Source: Thiomonas bhubaneswarensis
GTDB lineage: Bacteria; Pseudomonadota; Gammaproteobacteria; Burkholderiales; Burkholderiaceae_C
Direction of reading: 5' to 3'
Assembly: GCF_001418255.1 (NCBI RefSeq)
Contig: NZ_LIPV01000005.1
Span: 1-64,000, forward strand
Length of the DNA stretch: 64,000 nt
Each line of letters starts with the position of its first letter. Within the stretch, counting starts at the first letter, position 1. The translations under genes and the position numbers were made by a program. Shown piece by piece: positions 42,506-52,091 of the stretch. The notes beneath the pieces are model-generated. The model ran no database searches, was not told the DNA's origin, and was given only the letters and a program-made list of their open reading frames with translations.

Positions 42506-43335
42506 ACACGTTTGATTCATTGCTGAAGACACAGCCTTCGCTCAATCTGCAGCAGACTGGACAGTGGTTTGTTATTCGGTGCACCCCTGATCCCTATACA
42601 AGCGAGCGATTCAATATCGGTGTCGCCGGCATGGACGCAAATGGCGTGCGCCATGCGAAAGTAATGGAAGATCCTGGGCGATTGAAATGTCTGTACGGCG
42701 AGTCAGCGGCCAACATCATCGCACTTGCGCATGTCGCGAAGCGATGTGCGCTTGCGGGCGAGGGTTCGCCCTCGACACAGATCGAGTTTGCCGATCCCAG
42801 CCCGTTCTACAACTCCAATCTTCCAGAGTTTCTAAACGCCGCATTTGAGCAGCAGGTGACAGCAGCCATTCCAATCAAGGAAGCAGACGCACGCACACGC
42901 ATCGACGACGATGGGGCGCTACGACTGGTGAGCGACTGCATTCGCAAGACACTTCAACTCGCCGCGGAAGAGATTTTGACTGACACCCCATTTCTTTCCT
43001 TCGATACCCCCCGCGGCAAGCGTTCCGTCTACGCGCCTTTTGTTACGCGCGATGCGGTTGGCACGCTGAAGAGTACAGACTATGGAGCCGAAACCGTCCG
43101 CACTCACCTGATGGATGCTGTCCTCGACATGGAATTCGCGGCTCGCTTCGGAAAGAAGCAGCGCCAAGGCCTGTTCATTCTTCGCCCTCCGATGCCGAAG
43201 GAAAAAGAAGCCCAACAAATCGACCGCGCGCTAGATACCGTGCTGTTTCGCGCGCATCCCATCTTGCATGTCGAGATGGAATCCACCGTCGACGCGCTGG
43301 CCGAGCGCGTGATCGAGTGGGCGAACGCTGCATAG
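42502..43335 (+). CDS. DUF3037-like partner of the HipA-type kinase
   Basis: 277 residues. The start GQWFVIRCTPDPYTSERFNI followed by GVAGMD matches the DUF3037 pattern (YxVVRYVPDxxRxExxNIGV). The rest is soluble and mixed helix/strand. DUF3037 proteins tend to lie next to HipA-like kinase genes; their role is unknown. It is the last gene before an intrinsic terminator. It may be an antitoxin, a substrate or an effector partner of the kinase. Confidence 0.7.
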   Translation: MNTFDSLLKTQPSLNLQQTGQWFVIRCTPDPYTSERFNIGVAGMDANGVRHAKVMEDPGRLKCLYGESAANIIALAHVAKRCALAGEGSPSTQIEFADPSPFYNSNLPEFLNAAFEQQVTAAIPIKEADARTRIDDDGALRLVSDCIRKTLQLAAEEILTDTPFLSFDTPRGKRSVYAPFVTRDAVGTLKSTDYGAETVRTHLMDAVLDMEFAARFGKKQRQGLFILRPPMPKEKEAQQIDRALDTVLFRAHPILHVEMESTVDALAERVIEWANAA

Positions 43336-43356
43336 ATTGAACCGACACTGAAAGAA

Positions 43357-43378
43357 GCCGCCTCCGGGCGGCCTTTTT
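43357..43378 (+). terminator. Intrinsic terminator after the kinase operon
   Basis: GCCGCC and GGCGGC form a stem around TCCG, followed by C and five Ts. It starts 22 nt after the DUF3037 stop codon and separates this operon from the ssb operon. Confidence 0.85.
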
Positions 43379-43430
43379 CCGCCCACGAAAGCTGTTTCTA
43401 TATGTGTCTCCCCTAATCATGACAAATAGC

Positions 43431-43471
43431 TAGCGAACGCTATTGCTTTAATGTTTAGCGTTCGCTACTAT
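43431..43471 (+). promoter_or_regulatory. ssb-operon promoter with two perfect repeats of the switch operator
   Basis: TTGCTT (43443-43448), 17-bp spacer, TACTAT (43466-43471). TAGCGAACGCTA (43431-43442) abuts the -35 box and TAGCGTTCGCTA (43456-43467) covers the spacer and touches the -10 box; starts 25 bp apart. The sites are the same as operator 1 of the divergent switch at 41144 (in both orientations), so the ssb operon should be controlled by the same repressor or its YdaS/Cro-like partner. Confidence 0.75.
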
Positions 43472-43499
43472 TCATTCCATCCCCTCGATGGAGTGAAGC

Positions 43500-43964
43500 A
43501 TGTCCTCTCTCAACAAGGTTCAACTGATCGGCCACCTCGGTCGCGACCCGGAGGTGCGCTACACACCGGACGGCCTGGCCGTCGCCCATCTGCAAATTGC
43601 CACAACTCGCGTCTGGAAGGACAAGAACGGCGAGCGGCAGGAAGAGACCGAATGGACGCGCGTCGTCTTCTATGACCGCCGTGCCGAAATCGCCTCCGAT
43701 TACCTCAAAAAGGGTAGCCAGTGCTTCGTTGAAGGCTACCTGCGCACCCGGAAATGGGAAGACAAGGGCGGCGTTGAACGCTTCACGCCCGAGGTGGTTG
43801 GCACTGACCTGATCCTGCTGGGTGGTAAATCCGGGGCGCAGCCGCAAGAACAGACGCAGGCGCAGCCTGAGCAGGCTGTTGCCGCGCCAGTCGCTGCGGC
43901 CCGCAGGCCGGTGGACATGTCCAAGGCGACATTCACCATAAAACCCGACACAGAGGACATCTGA
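43500..43964 (+). CDS. ssb: Single-stranded DNA-binding protein
   Basis: 154 residues. OB fold: SLNKVQLIGHLGRDPEVRYT, then VWKDKNGERQEETEWTRVVF and LKKGSQCFVEGYLRTRKWED. The linker is Gln/Ala/Pro-rich. The acidic C-terminal tip (DTEDI) is divergent from the usual DDDIPF. GGAG precedes the start. Element-encoded SSBs coat incoming transferred strand. First gene of the leading-region operon. Confidence 0.93.
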   Translation: MSSLNKVQLIGHLGRDPEVRYTPDGLAVAHLQIATTRVWKDKNGERQEETEWTRVVFYDRRAEIASDYLKKGSQCFVEGYLRTRKWEDKGGVERFTPEVVGTDLILLGGKSGAQPQEQTQAQPEQAVAAPVAAARRPVDMSKATFTIKPDTEDI

Positions 43965-43976
43965 GGAGCGCCGACC

Positions 43977-44183
43977 ATGTTCTACAGGCCATTCAAAGTG
44001 GACTATTCCCTCGTAGGGGAGCGCGATGGCAGCGCCGGGCGCGCCCCCGATCCTGCGCTGTGGCGGCGCGATGCTTACCGGCGCGGCTATGCACAGGGTC
44101 TTCTTGCCCGCGCAGAGCGCATCGCGCAGGGCGCTGCTCCGATGCCCATGCTTGGTCGCAGCAGCGTGGAGGCGCGGCTGTGA
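43977..44183 (+). CDS. Small hypothetical protein after ssb
   Basis: 68 residues, basic, no membrane segment (PALWRRDAYRRGYAQGLLAR). It starts 12 nt after ssb and overlaps the HD-hydrolase start by 1 nt (TGATG), which supports translation. No family recognised. Confidence 0.55.
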   Translation: MFYRPFKVDYSLVGERDGSAGRAPDPALWRRDAYRRGYAQGLLARAERIAQGAAPMPMLGRSSVEARL

Positions 44184-44965
44184 TGGACTACGGCTACCGA
44201 ATAGAACCCCGCTCCGATGAGCTTGGCGGCGGCTGGCGATTGCGCCTCCTGGAGAACGGCGAGGAAATCGGCGGTGGCATTTTTCCTGCTGGCGAATCAG
44301 ACCTCGAAGCCTACGACGATGCACAGGCCGAGGCATCAGCATGGCTCGGGAGCCGACCGCAGACTAGCCTGCCGATGCACATGATGTCCCATTCGGGCAT
44401 CGATTATTTGCCCGGCAGGTTAAGGGTGCGTGACGTGCAAATCGCAGACATCGCTCACGCGCTGTCGCTGATCTGCCGTTTCGGCGGGCACTGTACCGAG
44501 CACTACTCGGTGGCACAGCACAGCCTGTTGGTGGTACGCATCCTGGAATCGATGGACGCACCGGCGGAGGCCATGCTGTGCGGGCTGATGCATGACGCGC
44601 ATGAGGCCTATGTCGGCGATGTGCCAACACCGATCAAGGCCGCGCTTGGAGCAACATGGGCTGATCTCGAACACCAAGCTGAGGATTCTGTCTTGGATGC
44701 GTTCGGCTTGCGTGATGCGATGAATGACTGGCGTGACATCGTGAAGCATGCAGATCGTGTGGCGCTGGCGACAGAACGGCGGGATGTATTACGGTTTGAC
44801 ATGAACGTCAACCAACCGTGGGCCATACTTGAAGGTGTTGCGCCGCACGATGGGCATGCTGCTCTGGTGGGCGCGACACCACAGCGTTGGGCTGCGCTAT
44901 TTCTGGAGCAATTTTTCATGCTCAGGGAGGCTTGCGGTGCCCGTTCTTCCATTTTCACGACTTGA
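44183..44965 (+). CDS. HD-domain phosphohydrolase (YfbR-like nucleotidase)
   Basis: 260 residues. A strand-rich N-terminal segment of about 75 residues precedes the HD domain: HYSVAQHSLLVVRI (first His), MLCGLMHDAHEAYVGDVPTP (HD pair), and VKHADRVALATERRD (last Asp). Closest in style to YfbR-type 5'-deoxynucleotidases, which would act on dNMPs. Together with the deoxyribosyltransferase-like gene downstream it suggests nucleotide-pool handling during DNA entry; that is inference. Confidence 0.82.
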   Translation: MDYGYRIEPRSDELGGGWRLRLLENGEEIGGGIFPAGESDLEAYDDAQAEASAWLGSRPQTSLPMHMMSHSGIDYLPGRLRVRDVQIADIAHALSLICRFGGHCTEHYSVAQHSLLVVRILESMDAPAEAMLCGLMHDAHEAYVGDVPTPIKAALGATWADLEHQAEDSVLDAFGLRDAMNDWRDIVKHADRVALATERRDVLRFDMNVNQPWAILEGVAPHDGHAALVGATPQRWAALFLEQFFMLREACGARSSIFTT

Positions 44966-44976
44966 GGGAGTTTTCA

Positions 44977-45285
44977 ATGAAACATTCGATTGCATTAGTC
45001 GCGCTGCTGTCCGCTGGGCTGTTGGCGGGATGCGGTAAGTCAACGCCAAGTGTCTCTTCGACGACAAGCAGCGGCCCCAGCCCATACAGTGGCCACGATC
45101 AGGCTTGGTTCGTCGCACACCCCAAGGAGAACGACCAAGAAAACATCTGGTGCAAAGCGAACAACGGCTACTTGAACCCCCTCGTCAAGGAGCAGGCAAA
45201 GACCTATGACCCGGCATGCGACCTCGCAGCCAATGCGTATTACCAGCGCATGCAGAACGCAAAGACGCAGCCGGGCGCCTTCTGA
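44977..45285 (+). CDS. EexN-like entry-exclusion lipoprotein
   Basis: 102 residues with a lipoprotein signal (ALVALLSAGLLAGCGKS; lipobox LAGC). The mature part has WFVAHPKENDQENIWCKANN and AKTYDPACDLAANAYYQRMQ, the two-cysteine pattern of EexN family proteins, which block redundant entry of the same element. Length fits the family. Confidence 0.75.
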   Translation: MKHSIALVALLSAGLLAGCGKSTPSVSSTTSSGPSPYSGHDQAWFVAHPKENDQENIWCKANNGYLNPLVKEQAKTYDPACDLAANAYYQRMQNAKTQPGAF

Positions 45286-45299
45286 CGAAAGGAACAAAC

Positions 45300-45527
45300 A
45301 TGCAGAACGCCGGAGTGACCATCGTCATCATGATGATCGTGCTTTACGCCCTCGGCCACCTGTTCTTGATGGCGCCGCTCTGGGTCAAGCTGATTGTCCT
45401 GTCGCCCATTCTCTTCTCGCTGGGCCGACTGCTTTGGGCAATCGGAAAGCGGCTGTGGGGCGTTTACAGGCAAGCTGCCTGGGAATTCAAGATTCGCCGG
45501 ATGATGTCCCGCGTCAGGCGGATGTAA
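45300..45527 (+). CDS. Small membrane protein
   Basis: 75 residues with two hydrophobic helices (VTIVIMMIVLYALGHLFLM and LIVLSPILFSLGRLLWAIG) and a strongly basic tail (EFKIRRMMSRVRRM). Start at 45300 with GGAA nearby. It may work with the entry-exclusion lipoprotein just upstream; unknown. Confidence 0.6.
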   Translation: MQNAGVTIVIMMIVLYALGHLFLMAPLWVKLIVLSPILFSLGRLLWAIGKRLWGVYRQAAWEFKIRRMMSRVRRM

Positions 45528-45547
45528 CACCAAACTAAGGAACAGCC

Positions 45548-45826
45548 ATGCACAACGACCTGCTCGAACTTCCGCAACGGGTGATCGCCTTCGCGCGCAT
45601 CGGCCTGCGGCCCTCCCCGGCCGACATCGAAGCGGCCATTCGCCGCCTCGACCAGGCGGAGTCCTCTATGCAAGCCCTGGGCCATAGCGCGATCGGGCTT
45701 CAGCCCGCACGGGCTGCTTTGGCATCTTTGCGGTGGGGGCACCTGCCACATCGGGATGCATGCGTATCTGCCGTCGCCAGCTTGGCTGCGGTGATGGCCC
45801 AGGGAATCGCTTTGGAGGATGCGTGA
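45548..45826 (+). CDS. Hypothetical helical protein
   Basis: 92 residues, soluble, Ala/Leu-rich helices (SPADIEAAIRRLDQAESSMQ, LQPARAALASLRWGHLPHRD). Overlaps the next gene by 1 nt (TGATG). AAGGA lies upstream of the start. No family recognised. Confidence 0.55.
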   Translation: MHNDLLELPQRVIAFARIGLRPSPADIEAAIRRLDQAESSMQALGHSAIGLQPARAALASLRWGHLPHRDACVSAVASLAAVMAQGIALEDA

Positions 45827-45999
45827 TGCATCTGGACATCGGGCACATGATCGTCAGCTCGGTGGTGCATGGGCTGGTCTATGACGTGATTTTCAAGACA
45901 ACGCGGCATCTGTCGATCGTGCAGACGGCCGGACTAGCGATTGTCGCGATTGCTGCAGTGTGGGTTACGGCAAAAATATTCGGAGGAAAGCGTCGATGA
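45826..45999 (+). CDS. Very small single-helix membrane protein
   Basis: 57 residues, hydrophobic helix SIVQTAGLAIVAIAAVWVTA and a basic tail (KIFGGKRR). Overlaps its neighbours on both sides (1 nt and 4 nt), which supports real expression within the operon. Function unknown. Confidence 0.55.
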   Translation: MHLDIGHMIVSSVVHGLVYDVIFKTTRHLSIVQTAGLAIVAIAAVWVTAKIFGGKRR

Positions 46000-46526
46000 G
46001 CAAGCCACGCGTCTATCTGGCCGGACCAGACCTGTTTTTCGAGGATCGGGAGGAGCGATATGCCCGGCTGCGGGCGGCATGCGCACAAGCCGGTCTGGAT
46101 GCTGTGGCGCCGATTGATGGCCTTGAGCTGCACACAGAGGGGCCACTTCCCGCAGCAGAACAAATCTATCAGCACAATCTGCGGCTTCTGCGCATCTGTG
46201 ATGCGGTACTGGTGAACCTGAGCCCATTCCGCGGCTCGGAACCGGATAGCGGATCAGTATTCGAGGCAGCTTTCGCCTACGCCATCGGCAAGCCAGTGGC
46301 TGGCTGGATCGGCGACTACTGGCACACAGCAGAGCGGTCAGCCATGCTGCGCAAGGTCTGGCACGACTGTGATGGCCGCGCACGCGACAAGCTCGACGGC
46401 GGATTGGTGGAGGACTTCGGGCTGCCAGCCAACCTGATGCTGGCGTGCAGCTTCCCGATCATGCCAACGGCGGGAGAGGCGGTGGAACGGCTGGTAGATG
46501 CGGTGCAACCGTGCGTGGGGATGTGA
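45996..46526 (+). CDS. Nucleoside 2-deoxyribosyltransferase-like protein
   Basis: 176 residues. Family marks: RVYLAGPDLFFEDREERYAR, LRICDAVLVNLSPFRGSEPD and DSGSVFEAAFAYAIGKPV with the catalytic Glu. These enzymes exchange bases between deoxynucleosides; relatives are also used in defence-linked nucleotide signalling. It overlaps the previous gene by 4 nt and is followed 1 nt later by alpA. Confidence 0.82.
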   Translation: MSKPRVYLAGPDLFFEDREERYARLRAACAQAGLDAVAPIDGLELHTEGPLPAAEQIYQHNLRLLRICDAVLVNLSPFRGSEPDSGSVFEAAFAYAIGKPVAGWIGDYWHTAERSAMLRKVWHDCDGRARDKLDGGLVEDFGLPANLMLACSFPIMPTAGEAVERLVDAVQPCVGM

Positions 46527-46527
46527 A

Positions 46528-46776
46528 ATGAGTCCTGTACATACAAAACCCAATAAAGTGTTAATCAACCGCAAAAGACTTCTGGCAATGATCCCGCTAT
46601 CTGAGCGAACCATCTTCAACATGGAACAGCGGGGAGAGTTTCCCCGCCGCATCGCTCTAACCAGCAGAAACGTCGCGTGGGACTTGGCCGAGGTTGAAGA
46701 ATGGATCGAGGCGCGTAAATCATCTGGGACGCATGCCACGCGCCCTGGCATTACTCACATGGCCGCGACCGCTTGA
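46528..46776 (+). CDS. AlpA-like excisionase/regulator
   Basis: 82 residues of MerR-like helix-turn-helix AlpA type (VLINRKRLLAMIPLSERTIF, EQRGEFPRRIALTSRNVAWD, EVEEWIEAR). AlpA proteins act as recombination directionality factors or activate the integrase. Its end overlaps the converging int gene by 26 nt. Last gene of the ssb operon, so excision should respond to the same switch. Confidence 0.82.
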   Translation: MSPVHTKPNKVLINRKRLLAMIPLSERTIFNMEQRGEFPRRIALTSRNVAWDLAEVEEWIEARKSSGTHATRPGITHMAATA

Positions 46777-47959
46777 CCGTCCACTCGTCGATCATGTCAG
46801 CCCAGTCTTGCAGCATGGCTGTGCGCTGCTCTCGGTACTCGGCCTTGTTGTAGACGGCCCTCACACCACGTTGCTCGTGGGCAAGGCATTTTTCGATCCA
46901 ATCGGTGTTATATCCGGCTTCGTGCAGCAGCGTACTTGCCGTTCGCCGCAGGTCGTGAGGCCCAAACTTCGCAAGGGGTTTCCCCTCCTTCTGAGCAAGC
47001 CTGTACGTCAGCGTCAACACCTGGTTGAGCGTCGCGCTGCTCATTGGCATATCAGAGTCATAGCGCGACGGCAGCACATAGTCTGAACCACCGGCAAAGG
47101 TCTTCAAAGCAATGAAGATGTCCAGCGCCTGCCTGGACAGGAACACCAGATGCGGGTTGCGCCGCTTCATGCGCTCTTTTGGGATCGTCCACAGCGCCTC
47201 GCTGAAATTGATTTCGCTCCACGTCGCGTTCGTCAGCTCGCTTTTGCGCACCATCGTCAGTAACAGCAGCTTGGCCGCCGCCCGAATGGATGGCGCGGTA
47301 CCGATGCGCTCCATGTACTGGTACATCAGGGCGATCTCATCGGGCGTCAGTGCACGATCTCTCGGCTCAAACTTGGCGATGGAGGTGGGGCGCACCAACT
47401 CTGCTGGGTTCTCGACCTTCTGGCCACGCTCGATCGCCCACCTGTAGACCTGGAGAACGACTTCACGCGAATGCACCGCGGTAGCTGGTGCACCGCGCTC
47501 CACGATGGCATCGGTCAGCGCCCGCAGGTCTTCGTGCGTGATTTCGACCAGCTTCTGGCTGCCAAACTTAGGTTTTAGCTCGCGCTCATAGACCGCCCGG
47601 CGCATGTCGCGGGTGGAGTCGGCCATCTGGTAGCCACGCAGCCACTTTTCCGCCCACGCACCGAAGGTTTCGGCGTCTTTGACGCGTGCCTTCTCTCGCG
47701 CCTTCTCCCTTGCAGGTGACTTCCCGGCCGCAATCATCTTCTTGGCCTCGCCCAGGCGTTCACGGGCTTCCGACAGAGTGATGCCGCCGACGCCATAGCG
47801 TCCGAACGTGATGGTCTCCTGCCGACCGTTGATCGAGTAGTTGTAGCGGAAGGATATGGATCCCGCAGGGGTGACGGCCACATAGAGGCCATCCCGGTCG
47901 TTCACCTTGTAGAGTTTGTCCTGCGGCTTGAGGCTTCGCAGTTTGGTATCAGTCAGCAT
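46751..47959 (-). CDS. P4-type tyrosine recombinase (integrase)
   Basis: 402 residues. N-terminal DUF4102 arm-binding domain (LTDTKLRSLKPQDKLYKVND, ITFGRYGVGGITLSEARERL), SAM-like core-binding domain, and catalytic domain with Arg in TMVRKSELTNATW, HDLRRTAST, HE in CLAHEQRGVRAVYNKAEY with the nucleophilic Tyr. Start at 47959 matches the usual MxLTDTK beginning. It lies about 300 bp from the 3' end of guaA, its probable target. Confidence 0.93.
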   Translation of the reverse strand: MLTDTKLRSLKPQDKLYKVNDRDGLYVAVTPAGSISFRYNYSINGRQETITFGRYGVGGITLSEARERLGEAKKMIAAGKSPAREKAREKARVKDAETFGAWAEKWLRGYQMADSTRDMRRAVYERELKPKFGSQKLVEITHEDLRALTDAIVERGAPATAVHSREVVLQVYRWAIERGQKVENPAELVRPTSIAKFEPRDRALTPDEIALMYQYMERIGTAPSIRAAAKLLLLTMVRKSELTNATWSEINFSEALWTIPKERMKRRNPHLVFLSRQALDIFIALKTFAGGSDYVLPSRYDSDMPMSSATLNQVLTLTYRLAQKEGKPLAKFGPHDLRRTASTLLHEAGYNTDWIEKCLAHEQRGVRAVYNKAEYREQRTAMLQDWADMIDEWTVKRSRPCE

Positions 47960-48263
47960 GGTCTTGGCCCCGCGCGAGTTCCAATACCATGATTTAAACA
48001 TCCCGAAAAACAGAAAAAACACCTTTAATATCAGATGTTTATGCTGTTTTCATACCATGTCGCTCGTTCAATGCGACATGGCATCAGGTACAACTCATGG
48101 CATCAGAAAGAAATAGTACCACCCACAATGCCATTAAAAAATGGTGCTTGGCGTTGCCTCTCGATGCCTGTCAATGCAACTATACCGAGAAAACAATTCA
48201 ATGTTGACGATAACTTACGCACGATTTGATGCTTTGTGATGCCAGCCACTGCCCGACGTGGAA
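47960..48263. other. Integrase upstream region, probable attachment-site arm region
   Basis: 304 bp, AT-rich, gene-free. It has the hairpin 48055-48081, a repeated ATGGCATCAG (48078-48087 and again about 20 bp on), and GATGC/GATGCC repeats near 48230-48245. Such repeats next to int usually bind integrase and excisionase. No tRNA seen. Confidence 0.5.
48055..48081. repeat. 9-bp perfect inverted repeat near the integrase
   Basis: CCATGTCGC and GCGACATGG surround a 9-nt loop, between the int start and guaA. Possible recombinase or directionality-factor binding site. Confidence 0.5.
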
Positions 48264-48285
48264 TCATTCCCACTCGATGGTCGCT
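48252..48285. other. Candidate att site at the 3' end of guaA
   Basis: The element abuts the last codons of guaA (minus strand ACCATCGAGTGGGAATGA). The 3' end of guaA is a documented integration hotspot for genomic islands with P4-like integrases. No second copy of this sequence was noticed elsewhere in the window, so the far junction lies left of position 1, which makes the element at least 48 kb. Exact core limits are not determined. Confidence 0.55.
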
Positions 48286-49868
48286 GGCGGTTTGGAGCTC
48301 ACGTCGTAGGTCACTCGGTTGATGCCGCGCACCTCGTTGATGATGCGGCTGGACACCTTCTTGAGCAGCGCATAGGGCAGTTCGGCCCAGTCGGCGGTCA
48401 TGAAGTCGCTGGTCTGCACCGCGCGCAGCGCCACCACATAGTCGTAGGTACGGCCGTCGCCCATCACGCCCACGCTCTTGACCGGCAGGAACACGGCGAA
48501 GGCCTGACTGGTGAGGTCGTACCAGCTCTTGCCGCTGTCGGCATCGAGGGTCGAGCGTAGTTCTTCAATGAAGATGGCATCAGCCCGGCGCAGCAGATCG
48601 GCGTATTCCTTCTTCACCTCGCCCAGGATGCGCACGCCCAAACCCGGCCCCGGGAAAGGGTGGCGGTAGACCATGTCGTGCGGCAGCCCCAGGGCCACGC
48701 CCAGTTCCCTCACTTCGTCCTTGAACAGCTCGCGCAGCGGCTCCAGCAGTTTGAGGCCGAGTTGTTCGGGAAGGCCGCCCACGTTGTGGTGGCTCTTGAT
48801 GGTCACGGCCTTCTTGCTCTTGGCCCCGCCCGATTCGATGACGTCCGGGTAGATCGTGCCTTGGGCCAGAAAGGTCGCGCCCTTGTGGCCCTGTCCGCTG
48901 GCCTTGAGCTTCTCGGCCTCCGCCTTGAACACATCGACGAACAGGCCGCCGATGATCTTGCGCTTTTTCTCGGGATCGGTCACCCCGGCGAGCTTGCCGA
49001 GGAACAGCTCGCTCGCATCCACGCGAATGACCTTGGCGTGCAGCTTGCCCGCGAACATGTCCATCACCATGTCGCCCTCGTGCAGGCGCAGCAGGCCGTG
49101 GTCGACGAACACGCAGGTCAACTGGTCGCCGATGGCGCGATGGATCAGCGCGGCAGCCACGGACGAATCGACCCCGCCGGACAGGCCCAGGATGACTTCC
49201 TCGTCGCCCACCTGCTCGCGGATTTTCTGCACGGCTTCGGTGATGTAGTCGCCCATGACCCAGTCGCCCCGGCAGCCACAGATCTCGCGCACGAAACGCG
49301 TGAGCATGGCCTTGCCTTGCACCGTATGGGTGACTTCGGGATGAAACTGCACCGCGTAGTAACCGCGCGCCTCGTCGGCCATGCCCGCGATGGTGCAACT
49401 CGGCGTGGACGCCATGAGCTTGAAGCCGGGCGGCAGCTCGGTCACCTTGTCGCCGTGGCTCATCCACACCTTGAGCATGCCGTGACCTTCGCCGGTGCGG
49501 AAGTCTTCGATGCCATCGAACAGACGTGTGTGGCCTCGGACGCGCACTTCGGCATAGCCGAATTCGCGGTGATCGCTCCACTCGACCTTGCCGCCGAGTT
49601 GCGCGGCCATGGTCTGCATGCCGTAGCAGATGCCCAGCACGGGCACCCCCAGATCCCACACCGCCTGCGGCGCCCGCAGTTCGTGGTCTTCGTAAGTGCT
49701 GCCGTGACTGCCGGAAAGAATGATGCCCTTGGGCGCGAAGTCACGCACGAAAGCGTCGCTCACGTCGCAGGGGTGAATCTCGCAATACACCTGGGCTTCA
49801 CGCACGCGACGCGCGATGAGCTGCGTCACCTGGGATCCGAAGTCGAGAATGAGGATTTTGTCGTGCAT
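48264..49868 (-). CDS. guaA: GMP synthase (glutamine-hydrolysing)
   Basis: 534 residues. Class I amidotransferase domain ([20 protein letters not shown], catalytic Cys in [20 protein letters not shown]) then the ATP-pyrophosphatase domain ([17 protein letters not shown]) and C-terminal dimer domain ending in [15 protein letters not shown]. Converts XMP to GMP. Start at 49868 ([11 protein letters not shown]). Follows guaB by 42 nt. Its 3' end is the probable integration target; the reading frame is intact. Confidence 0.97.
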   Translation of the reverse strand: MHDKILILDFGSQVTQLIARRVREAQVYCEIHPCDVSDAFVRDFAPKGIILSGSHGSTYEDHELRAPQAVWDLGVPVLGICYGMQTMAAQLGGKVEWSDHREFGYAEVRVRGHTRLFDGIEDFRTGEGHGMLKVWMSHGDKVTELPPGFKLMASTPSCTIAGMADEARGYYAVQFHPEVTHTVQGKAMLTRFVREICGCRGDWVMGDYITEAVQKIREQVGDEEVILGLSGGVDSSVAAALIHRAIGDQLTCVFVDHGLLRLHEGDMVMDMFAGKLHAKVIRVDASELFLGKLAGVTDPEKKRKIIGGLFVDVFKAEAEKLKASGQGHKGATFLAQGTIYPDVIESGGAKSKKAVTIKSHHNVGGLPEQLGLKLLEPLRELFKDEVRELGVALGLPHDMVYRHPFPGPGLGVRILGEVKKEYADLLRRADAIFIEELRSTLDADSGKSWYDLTSQAFAVFLPVKSVGVMGDGRTYDYVVALRAVQTSDFMTADWAELPYALLKKVSSRIINEVRGINRVTYDVSSKPPATIEWE

Positions 49869-49878
49869 GAAAACAAGC

Positions 49879-49895
49879 GCCGACTTGACGTCGGC
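49879..49895. repeat. Small hairpin in the guaB-guaA spacer
   Basis: GCCGAC and GTCGGC around TTGAC. It lies just ahead of the guaA start on the transcript and could tune the guaA level; too short to be a terminator. Confidence 0.4.
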
Positions 49896-49910
49896 GGTGG
49901 GCAAAGGAGA

Positions 49911-51515
<1,605 letters not shown>

Positions 51516-51542
51516 CTATGACCCATTCCGGGGGGAATCATC

Positions 51543-52067
51543 ATGCACACATTTCTGCAATCCGCACTGTCCCGCGCGCCGCTCGCGGCTCTGGCCGTCG
51601 CCCTGCCCTGCCTGCTGCTCGGCCAGGCCGCCCAGGCCGCGCAGTGGAAATGGCGTGATGCCCAGGGAGTGATGCATTACAGCGATGTCCCGCCGCCCGA
51701 CAACGTCCCGGCTCGCGACATCCTGCAGCGTCCGGCGCAGCCCTCACCCGCGCTGGTGCAAGCCCAGCCTCCAGGAACTGCAGCCAGCAAGCCTCATCCG
51801 GCCGCAAGCGAGCTGGAGCAAAAAATCGCCGAGAAGAAAAAGGCCGAGCAGGAGGCTCAGGCGCAGGCCAAGCTGCAGCAGCAACAGGCCGTCGCGTTGC
51901 AGAACCAGCAAAACTGCCTGCAGGCTCAACAGCAACTTCAGGTCCTCGACAGCGGCCAGCGCATGGTGCAGATCGACGCGCAGGGGCAGCGCGTCATCAT
52001 GGACGATGCGCAGCGCAATGCGGAACGCGCCCGCATCGCCAATCTCATCTCGCAGTATTGCCGCTGA
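51543..52067 (+). CDS. DUF4124-domain exported protein
   Basis: 174 residues. Signal peptide (LAALAVALPCLLLGQAAQAA), then the DUF4124 motif WKWRDAQGVMHYSDVPPP, then a Gln/Ala/Lys coiled coil (ELEQKIAEKKKAEQEAQAQA) and a C-terminal NLISQYC. Common single-copy envelope protein in Burkholderiales with unknown function. Transcribed divergently from guaB. Confidence 0.85.
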   Translation: MHTFLQSALSRAPLAALAVALPCLLLGQAAQAAQWKWRDAQGVMHYSDVPPPDNVPARDILQRPAQPSPALVQAQPPGTAASKPHPAASELEQKIAEKKKAEQEAQAQAKLQQQQAVALQNQQNCLQAQQQLQVLDSGQRMVQIDAQGQRVIMDDAQRNAERARIANLISQYCR

Positions 52068-52091
52068 ATCGGCGGCAGTCGATCTCGGCGG

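Noticed and set aside
43481-43500. CCCCTCGATGGAGTG near ssb as a second att copy for the guaA end
   Set aside because: Only a few bases match the guaA terminus and it includes the ssb ribosome site.
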